Shown: piece by piece, positions 7,797 to 12,940 of the stretch
Layout of the letters: every line of letters starts with the position of its first letter
Position numbering within the stretch: the stretch's first letter is position 1
Source: Sulfurimonas autotrophica
GTDB taxonomy: Bacteria > Campylobacterota > Campylobacteria > Campylobacterales > Sulfurimonadaceae
Direction of reading: 5' to 3'
NCBI GenBank assembly: GCA_015662405.1
Contig: DQUE01000003.1
Location: 1 to 12,940, forward strand
DNA length: 12,940 nucleotides
The notes under the pieces: model-generated
What the model saw: only the letters and a program-made list of their open reading frames with translations
Database searches by the model: none
What the model was told of the DNA's origin: nothing
Position numbers and translations under genes: made by a program

Positions 7797-7802
7797 TACT
7801 AT
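7797..7802 (+). promoter_or_regulatory. Candidate -10 box for cheV
   Basis: TACTAT preceded by a T-rich stretch (7781-7793), with no recognisable -35. This is the usual look of a vegetative promoter in Campylobacterota. It would start RNA about 25 nt before the cheV ATG. No sigma-28 or sigma-54 consensus is visible in the 140-bp divergent gap. Confidence 0.3.
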
Positions 7803-7831
7803 TAAGAAATATTTCATTAAAAAGGGTTTTT

Positions 7832-8770
7832 ATGTCTGTATTAGATAATGTTGATGCTGCTACTAATCTTGCAAAAAATAACGAATTGCAATTATTAGTT
7901 TTTCGAGTAAGCGAAAAAAAAGATTCTGCATATTATGCAATTAACGTATTTAAAACAAGAGAAGTTGTTGAATCAAAAAATCATTTTTTAACGCAAATTC
8001 CCTCTTCTCATCCCCTGCTTGAAGGAACAATAATCCTTCGTAATCTACAAATCCCTATACTAAACCTTCCCCAATGGTTACATGTAGACTTAAGTGATGA
8101 TGAAATACAACGATCAAATATTTTAATATGTGACTTCAATGGCATAATCATAGGTCTTAGAATAATGTCAGCCTATAGAGTTATAAAGAAAAACTGGAAT
8201 GAAATGCATGCACCTGATAGCTATAGACTAAAAGAAGATGGTGTAGTTATGAATGATACAAGACTTGAAGATGGCAGTTTGTGTCTTATATTAGATTACG
8301 AAAAACTTCTTGCAGATGTACTGCCACAAGCACTTGTAGATGTCGAAAAAGATGCAGAACTCTTACAAAATATAACTATTCCAGAGAAACTAAAACATGG
8401 CACAATACTTATAGCAGAGGATTCAAAAACTGCACAAAGACACTTAATACAACTTTTTAAAAAAGCAAACCTAGATATGAAACTTTTTGATAATGGGAAA
8501 AAACTCATAGACTATATCACGCAACTTGGAGAGAGTGCAAAGAATATACCGGCAATCATTACAGATATTGAAATGCCAGAAATGTCTGGTTTTACTGTAA
8601 TACAAACACTAAAAGCGAATCCCTTAACAAGAGATATTCCCATTATAGTAAACAGTTCTATGACAGGTGATAACAACAAAAGAGAAGCTGAAGGCTTAGG
8701 AGCAAGTGGCTTTATAGATAAAACAAAAAGTCATAATGTGATTCCACTCATAGTTTCAGTAATGAAATAA
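7832..8770 (+). CDS. cheV: Chemotaxis adaptor CheV (CheW-receiver fusion)
   Basis: 312-residue coupling protein that joins chemoreceptors to CheA and can be phosphorylated. The CheW-like domain covers about 15-165 ('YYAINVFKTREVV' at 34-46, 'IPILNLPQWL' at 74-83). The receiver domain is 190-312, with the acidic pair Glu196/Asp197 in 'ILIAEDS', the phospho-acceptor Asp245 in 'ITDIEMPEMSGF', Ser275/Ser276 at the switch position and Lys297 in 'FIDKTKS'. All key receiver residues are present, so phosphorylation is expected. The ATG at 7832 has AAGGG at 7822-7826. No other chemotaxis gene lies in the window. Campylobacterota often carry one or more CheV copies, so this may be one of several paralogues. 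Confidence 0.92.
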   Translation: MSVLDNVDAATNLAKNNELQLLVFRVSEKKDSAYYAINVFKTREVVESKNHFLTQIPSSHPLLEGTIILRNLQIPILNLPQWLHVDLSDDEIQRSNILICDFNGIIIGLRIMSAYRVIKKNWNEMHAPDSYRLKEDGVVMNDTRLEDGSLCLILDYEKLLADVLPQALVDVEKDAELLQNITIPEKLKHGTILIAEDSKTAQRHLIQLFKKANLDMKLFDNGKKLIDYITQLGESAKNIPAIITDIEMPEMSGFTVIQTLKANPLTRDIPIIVNSSMTGDNNKREAEGLGASGFIDKTKSHNVIPLIVSVMK

Positions 8771-8820
8771 ACATTAGATAAAATAACTTTTAAAATAGTA
8801 AAAGGGTGTGCTTTAAAGAG

Positions 8821-8844
8821 ATAACGACGCAATTGCGTCGTTAT
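8821..8844. terminator. 24-bp perfect palindrome between cheV and oadB, likely bidirectional terminator
   Basis: Arms ATAACGACGC (8821-8830) and GCGTCGTTAT (8835-8844) flank AATT, giving a 10-bp stem with a GC-rich core in AT-rich surroundings. It lies between two convergent genes, which suits a shared terminator. Neither strand has a clear U-run after the stem, so Rho-independent action is unproven. A protein-binding site is the alternative. Confidence 0.55.
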
Positions 8845-8845
8845 T

Positions 8846-8862
8846 GAAGTTATCCCGACTTC
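8846..8862. terminator. Small hairpin abutting the oadB stop
   Basis: GAAGT (8846-8850) and ACTTC (8858-8862) form a 5-bp stem with a 7-nt loop. It starts immediately after the oadB stop codon on the - strand, ahead of the larger palindrome. It may protect the mRNA end or aid termination; evidence is structural only. Confidence 0.3.
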
Positions 8863-10200
8863 TTATAAAAAGAGTGAGATTAATACACCTGCTGCTACGG
8901 CTGAACCTATTACACCCGCAACATTAGGACCCATCGCATGCATAAGAAGCATATTTGTACGGTCGTATTCCATACCTACTTTATTTGACACACGTGCTGC
9001 CATTGGAACTGCAGAAACACCTGCTGAACCGATTAATGGATTAATCTTGTGACCAGGGAAAAGATTCATAAACTTAGCCATCAACACACCAGCTGCAGTA
9101 CCTACAGAGAATGCAATAATTCCCAAAATCATAATAAACATAGTATCTGGTACTAAAAACTGATCTGCTGCTAGTTTAGAACCAACACCTAATCCTAAGA
9201 AAATAGTTGTAATGTTAATCAATGCATTTTGTAATGTATCATTTAAACGCTCAACAACACCAGATTCTTTTAAGAAGTTACCAAACATAAATGCACCAAT
9301 AAGTGGTGTAGATTCTGGTAACACCAAAATTGCCAATATTAAAACAAGTATAGGAAAAATAAGTTTTTCTAAACGAGATACATGACGAAGTGTTGTCATT
9401 TTAATTTTTCTCTCTTTTTCACTTGTTAATGCTTTCATAATCGGTGGTTGAATAATTGGAACCATTGCCATATAGCTATACGATGCAACTGCGATCGCAC
9501 CTAAAAGTTCCGGTGCTAGTTTTGTTGCAATAAAGATAGAAGTCGGACCATCAGCCCCACCGATAATAGAAATTGCAGATGCTTGCTGTAATGTAAAATC
9601 TACAAATCCATAATGAGTAAGTGCAACAGCTCCTACCAATGTTCCAAAAATACCAAATTGAGCCGCACCACCAAGCAATGCCGTTTTTGGATTTGAAAGT
9701 AGAGGACCAAAGTCAGTCATTGCACCAACACCCATAAATATAATGATTGGGAACATCTCATTTGCTAAACCCATATTATAAATAACACCTAAGAACCCAT
9801 GTGGACCAGCTATATTAGCTACAGGAATATTAGCTAATAGACCACCAAAAGCAATAGGCAATAAAAGTAGTGGTTCAAAACCTTTTGCTATTCCAAGGTA
9901 AAAGAGTAAAAAGACGATAAGAATCATTATAACACGACCCCAACTCTTATGGAAATCACTCATTTTTTCACCTGTAGAGCTCAATTCATCTGGATCAGGA
10001 CTAACAAGTGCTACCACACCTGTATCTTTTAAAAATCCTACTATCATTTCACCAAAAGGTTTTGGTTGATATGTTTCTTCTTTATGAATAGAATGTTCTT
10101 TTGTAACTTGTTCATGTTCTGAAGAAGCTAAAGCATTTACAGAAAAAGCAAACGTAAAAAGCATCATAAATGCAAATAATTTTATTACAATTTTTTTCAT
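8863..10200 (-). CDS. oadB: Na+-translocating oxaloacetate decarboxylase, beta subunit
   Basis: Membrane subunit of the biotin-dependent decarboxylase Na+ pumps. It decarboxylates carboxybiotin on the alpha subunit and couples this to Na+ export. In 445 residues the family core runs from 'FEPLLLLPIAFGGLLANIP' (108-126) to the C terminus. It includes 'GVGAMTDFGPLL' (157-168), 'GGADGPTSIF' with Asp217 (214-223), 'YSYMAMVPIIQPPIMKALTS' (241-260), 'NPLIGSAGVSAVPMAARV' (387-404) and 'LLMHAMGPNVAGVIGSA' (418-434). By motif match these hold the residues tied to Na+ coupling in Klebsiella OadB (Asp203, Tyr229, Asn373, Gly377, Ser382, Arg389). The first 85 residues are extra: a signal-like helix (4-25), a His/Glu-rich segment, and 'FGEMIVGFLKDTG' before the first core helix. 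The start has AGGA overlapping the oadA stop, 4 nt upstream. Glutaconyl- or methylmalonyl-CoA pumps share this subunit type. Confidence 0.92.
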   Translation of the reverse strand: MKKIVIKLFAFMMLFTFAFSVNALASSEHEQVTKEHSIHKEETYQPKPFGEMIVGFLKDTGVVALVSPDPDELSSTGEKMSDFHKSWGRVIMILIVFLLFYLGIAKGFEPLLLLPIAFGGLLANIPVANIAGPHGFLGVIYNMGLANEMFPIIIFMGVGAMTDFGPLLSNPKTALLGGAAQFGIFGTLVGAVALTHYGFVDFTLQQASAISIIGGADGPTSIFIATKLAPELLGAIAVASYSYMAMVPIIQPPIMKALTSEKERKIKMTTLRHVSRLEKLIFPILVLILAILVLPESTPLIGAFMFGNFLKESGVVERLNDTLQNALINITTIFLGLGVGSKLAADQFLVPDTMFIMILGIIAFSVGTAAGVLMAKFMNLFPGHKINPLIGSAGVSAVPMAARVSNKVGMEYDRTNMLLMHAMGPNVAGVIGSAVAAGVLISLFL

Positions 10201-10204
10201 CCGT

Positions 10205-12004
10205 TTATCCTAGCACTGCTACGACTTGACCTTCTACAACTTTATCATTTGTAGCCACATTGATAGATTTTATAACGCCACCACGAGGGGCTACCACATC
10301 TATCTCCATTTTCATAGATTCTAAAATCAAAATTACATCACCTTCATTTACACTCTGACCAGGATTAGCAACAATTTTCCATACATTACCTGGAAGCAAT
10401 GCTTTTATTTCTGTATCATTTCCTGAAGCTGCAACAGGTGCTGGAGCAGTTTCAGCCGCTGTACTTTCACCATTTACTGCTGTTACCTGAATATCCGCAT
10501 CACCTTCTGCAACTTGAACACTAAATTTTTGACCATCTACCACTACTGTATAGTTTCCATTACCCATTGAACTTCCTTTACAATCTTCTTTCATTTCTGA
10601 TATTTTACGAACATTTAACTCACCTTCACCCTTGAGGAAAGCGATACCTTTTTCTTGACATGCCGCAGCTATAAAAATATTTTCTTCTGTAATTTCTATA
10701 CCTTCTTCTTTGAGCCTATTAATCCAACTTTGTAAAGATTTTGCCGGATCTTCATCTGCTAATTCAAGCGCTTTTTTCGTTGTCGGCTCTAATTTTAACT
10801 GTTCAGATGCAATCTTAACAATTTCAGGATCCGGTGCAACTGGTGTTTTTCCAAAATATCCAAGTACCATTTTTCCATATCCCGGTGCAATAGCTTTCCA
10901 TGGTCCTTGCACCACATTGTTAAGTGCCTGCTGAAAATAAAACTGAGAAACCGGCGTTACAGATGTACCATAACCACCCTTTTCAACGACCTCTTGCATC
11001 GCTGCTATAACCTCTGGAAATTTATCCATTATACCATTGTCACGCATCATTTGCGTATTTGCAGTTAGAGCACCACCTGGCATTGGAGAGAATGGAATAA
11101 TTGGAGATACCATTGTCGCCTCTGGTGGAATAAAATAGTCACTCAAGCATGATTGCAACTCTTTTTCATATGTAAGAATTTTACCAATTTCAAGTCCACC
11201 AAGGTCATAATTCATCCCCTTCGTTGCATGTAACATTGTTAAAATATCTGGTTGTGATGTTCCACCACTTACAGGAGATGCCGCCATATCTATTCCATCT
11301 ACACCTGCTTCAAGTGCAGCCATATATGCAGCAACAGAGACACCTGCTGTCTCATGTGTATGCAGACGAATATGTGTATCATCGCCTAAAAGTTTTCTCG
11401 CCATTTTAATTGTTTCAAAAACTTTTTGAGGGTTGGAAGTACCCGATGCATCTTTAAAACAGATACTGTCATATGGAAGTCCACTATCCATAATATCACG
11501 CAATGTTTTTTCATAAAACTCCACATTATGCGCACCATGGCACCCTGGTGGCAGATCCATCATTGCAACAACAGCTTCATGCTTTAAACCATGATGTGTA
11601 ATTCTTTCGGCAGAATATTTTAAATTTTCTACATCATTTAATGCATCAAAGTTACGAATTGTCGTTGTCCCATGCTTTTTGAACATTTTTGCATGCAAAT
11701 CAATAAGCTCTTTTGAACCAGTATCAAGCATTACTGTATTAACACCACGAGCAAGTGTTTGTAAATTTGCATCAGGTCCTACAATTTTACGAAATTTATC
11801 CATCATTTCAAATGCATCTTCTCTTAAATAAAAATACAAAGATTGAAATCTCGCTCCTCCACCAAACTCAAAATGGGTAATTCCTGCCATCTTTGCAGCT
11901 TCTACTGCTGGAAAAAAATCTTCCATTAGTACACGCCCACCAAATACTGACTGAAAACCATCTCTGAAAGTTGTATCCATTACATCTATAAACTTCTTAG
12001 CCAT
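10205..12004 (-). CDS. oadA: Oxaloacetate decarboxylase alpha / pyruvate carboxylase B-type subunit, biotinylated
   Basis: 599-residue carboxyltransferase with a biotin carrier domain. The TIM-barrel opens with 'MDTTFRDGFQSVFGGR' (9-24). Metal and catalytic residues appear as Asp10/Asp15, Lys184 ('CFKDASG') and His215/His217 ('LHTHETAG'). The PYC/OADA conserved domain covers about 300-480 ('PMPGGALTAN', 307-316). An Ala/Pro linker (515-528) leads to the biotinyl domain (533-599), with 'ESMKMEI' and biotin-accepting Lys565. The enzyme moves carboxyl from oxaloacetate to biotin, or the reverse to pyruvate. The 'GFQSVFGGR' and 'LARGVNTVML' segments differ from the usual 'AHQSLxATR' and 'LLRGQN' and resemble the campylobacterial PycB group. 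Flanking oadG (8 nt) and oadB (4 nt) favour a decarboxylase complex. AAGGA precedes the ATG. Confidence 0.9.
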   Translation of the reverse strand: MAKKFIDVMDTTFRDGFQSVFGGRVLMEDFFPAVEAAKMAGITHFEFGGGARFQSLYFYLREDAFEMMDKFRKIVGPDANLQTLARGVNTVMLDTGSKELIDLHAKMFKKHGTTTIRNFDALNDVENLKYSAERITHHGLKHEAVVAMMDLPPGCHGAHNVEFYEKTLRDIMDSGLPYDSICFKDASGTSNPQKVFETIKMARKLLGDDTHIRLHTHETAGVSVAAYMAALEAGVDGIDMAASPVSGGTSQPDILTMLHATKGMNYDLGGLEIGKILTYEKELQSCLSDYFIPPEATMVSPIIPFSPMPGGALTANTQMMRDNGIMDKFPEVIAAMQEVVEKGGYGTSVTPVSQFYFQQALNNVVQGPWKAIAPGYGKMVLGYFGKTPVAPDPEIVKIASEQLKLEPTTKKALELADEDPAKSLQSWINRLKEEGIEITEENIFIAAACQEKGIAFLKGEGELNVRKISEMKEDCKGSSMGNGNYTVVVDGQKFSVQVAEGDADIQVTAVNGESTAAETAPAPVAASGNDTEIKALLPGNVWKIVANPGQSVNEGDVILILESMKMEIDVVAPRGGVIKSINVATNDKVVEGQVVAVLG

Positions 12005-12012
12005 GTTAATCC

Positions 12013-12249
12013 TTAACTCTCTTTACGATATGCTATTGCAGCAATTATTGCTGCAACTATCTTTTTCTTATCTTGTTGTTGCGTATTCACAGAAACAGTC
12101 TCTTTGACCGCCTGTGGTTCAGGAAAAAACTTATGTACAATGAATGACATCATGTTAACTGCGCCTATCATTATTATTAGGAATACGAACACAGTTCCCA
12201 TTCCTAAAAACATAAATTTAACTCCCTCTGTAATGAGGTTTGCTTCCAT
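12013..12249 (-). CDS. oadG: Oxaloacetate decarboxylase gamma subunit
   Basis: 78-residue single-span membrane protein. A helix at 12-36 contains 'FLGMGTVFVFLIIMI', the OadG pattern. A short polar linker follows (44-62), and a C-terminal 'KKKIVAAIIAAIAYRKES' (61-78) matches the 'AAIAAAIAxYR' ending of the family. OadG tethers the alpha subunit to the membrane beta subunit and stabilises the complex; in Klebsiella its C-terminal tail also binds Zn2+. Histidines are nearly absent here (only His39), so that role may not carry over. First gene of the oadGAB operon, with AAAGGG 6 nt before the ATG and the oadA start 8 nt downstream of its stop. Its small size means the call leans partly on gene order, which is characteristic. 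Confidence 0.85.
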   Translation of the reverse strand: MEANLITEGVKFMFLGMGTVFVFLIIMIGAVNMMSFIVHKFFPEPQAVKETVSVNTQQQDKKKIVAAIIAAIAYRKES

Positions 12250-12280
12250 AAATTACCCTTTATTTATAATTTGTGTACTT

Positions 12281-12291
12281 AGTATAGTATA
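12281..12291 (-). promoter_or_regulatory. Candidate -10 region for oadGAB
   Basis: Two overlapping TATACT hexamers read on the - strand (12291-12286 and 12286-12281), about 30 nt ahead of the oadG ATG, giving a short leader. No good -35 is seen at the usual spacing. Confidence 0.4.
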
Positions 12292-12305
12292 AAGATGTTT
12301 AAATA

Positions 12306-12364
12306 AAGTTGTTGAAAAATCTTTATTTATAAATTAACATACAATTGTTACTTTTTGATAACTT
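12306..12364. promoter_or_regulatory. Nested dyads in the oadG / small-membrane-protein divergent gap
   Basis: An imperfect outer inverted repeat (12306-12319 against 12352-12364, AAGTT...AAAAA and TTTTT...AACTT) encloses ATTTATAAAT (12325-12334) and TAACA-N6-TGTTA (12335-12350). These lie directly upstream of the oadG -10 and well before the promoter at 12424, so an operator is possible. In AT-rich DNA such symmetry also arises by chance. Confidence 0.25.
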
Positions 12365-12414
12365 AAAAGCAGCTCTAAAAATCCTAATTGCATCACTTAA
12401 ACTAAACACTAATA

Positions 12415-12429
12415 ATTTTTCGATAAAAT
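12415..12429 (+). promoter_or_regulatory. Candidate promoter for the 12460 gene
   Basis: A T-rich run followed by GATAAAAT, with -10 TAAAAT at 12424-12429, matches the T-rich/-10 style of Campylobacterota vegetative promoters. It predicts a leader of about 24 nt before the ATG at 12460. Confidence 0.45.
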
Positions 12430-12459
12430 GTCTTTAATCTAAAGAGTAGGAAGATTTAC

Positions 12460-12765
12460 ATGATAGCAGGAATGTATGAACAAACTTTTATTGCATATAT
12501 GATTTTTGGTCTTATTTTAAATTTTGTTTTTTCTATTATGTTTGGCATTTATTTAAGTAACAATATTGGGATGAAAGAGATGATAGAATTAAAAGGAGAT
12601 AAAGAACAACCCTTATTTGTTCGACTGAGTCTTCTTATTCCCTATGCAAAAATGCTTGTCACACTTTACAGAGTTGCAATTTTACAAATATTTTTTCTCA
12701 ACAAAGGCTATACACACAAAGAGTTTTGGATATATATGACACACGAACAAAAAAAGAACTCTTAA
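12460..12765 (+). CDS. Small membrane protein of unknown function
   Basis: 101 residues, not recognised. Residues 8-33 form a strong transmembrane helix rich in Phe, Ile and Met. A short polar, charged stretch (38-51, 'ELKGDKEQ') and a second hydrophobic segment (52-80, interrupted by 'PYAK' and 'YR') follow. The tail (81-101) is polar and positively charged at the end. One or two membrane spans are possible. AGGAAG at 12448-12453 precedes the ATG by 6 nt, and a plausible promoter lies upstream, so this is a real gene. A second membrane protein begins 9 nt after its stop with its own ribosome site, suggesting they are cotranscribed and may work together. Confidence 0.75.
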   Translation: MIAGMYEQTFIAYMIFGLILNFVFSIMFGIYLSNNIGMKEMIELKGDKEQPLFVRLSLLIPYAKMLVTLYRVAILQIFFLNKGYTHKEFWIYMTHEQKKNS

Positions 12766-12774
12766 AGGAAAGGT

Positions 12775-12940
12775 GTGAAAGACTTTAAACTGAAATTGAT
12801 TTTAAGCGCTCTGAGTGCAATTGTCTTTTCTTTTATTTTTATACTTCTTGCTTTTGCTCTACCAATCAAAAAAGATACAATGCACAAACCTCTAAAACAA
12901 TCAAGCGGAAAATTAGAGCAGATCTCCCACGCCATAAAAA
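12775..12940 (+). CDS. N-terminal part of a membrane or exported protein, cut by the window edge
   Basis: An open frame of 55 codons runs to the window end. The GTG at 12775 is preceded by AGGA at 12766-12769. The deduced protein starts 'MKDFKLKLILSALSAIVF' and has one hydrophobic helix (about 7-30), then a Lys-rich polar segment containing 'KQSSGKLEQISHAIK' near the cut. This fits a signal-anchor or single-span protein with a periplasmic domain still to come. No family can be assigned from so short a stretch. It follows the small membrane protein by 9 nt and is probably in the same operon. Confidence 0.65.
   Translation, partial: MKDFKLKLILSALSAIVFSFIFILLAFALPIKKDTMHKPLKQSSGKLEQISHAIK

Overview
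The window is AT-rich, gene-dense bacterial chromosome with short overlapping operons. Most proteins look like those of Campylobacterota, close to Sulfurimonas and relatives. The pointers are the divergent 'FRDGFQSVFGGR' type of OadA/PycB subunit, a stand-alone CheV, a MidA-type methyltransferase, and T-rich promoters with weak -35 boxes. This placement rests on recalled family resemblance, not on a database search. I see no tRNA, rRNA, CRISPR array, insertion sequence or phage gene, so this is mostly ordinary core and metabolic sequence.

Region 1 (1-1751, + strand) is a tight run of gatC (tRNA amidotransferase subunit C), a small YffB/ArsC-type thioredoxin-fold protein and pilT (type IV pilus retraction ATPase). 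It ends at a hairpin and meets region 2 head-on.

Region 2 (1770-7692, - strand) is a five-gene operon. In transcription order it holds a short HlyD-type periplasmic adaptor, a cytoplasmic molybdopterin/Fe-S oxidoreductase, argD, a TolC-type outer-membrane protein and a MidA/NDUFAF7-type methyltransferase. Successive junctions are -11, +14, -47 and 0 nt, so translational coupling is likely. The adaptor and TolC-type genes frame two metabolic genes, and no inner-membrane pump gene is present. Two starts are better placed slightly downstream of the longest reading frame (argD at 5133, adaptor at 7692).

Region 3 (7832-8770, + strand) is cheV, a CheW-receiver fusion, transcribed away from region 2. 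It converges on region 4 at a 24-bp perfect palindrome.

Region 4 (8863-12249, - strand) is oadG-oadA-oadB, a complete set for a biotin-dependent, Na+-translocating oxaloacetate decarboxylase. OadA carries the carboxyltransferase barrel and the biotin lysine. OadB is the Na+-pumping membrane subunit and OadG is the small membrane anchor. The alpha subunit resembles the campylobacterial pyruvate carboxylase B subunit, and OadB has an unusual signal-peptide-like N-terminal extension.

Region 5 (12460 to the end, + strand) holds a small unrecognised membrane protein and the start of a second membrane protein cut by the window edge. A 210-bp promoter region with dyad symmetry separates it from oadG.
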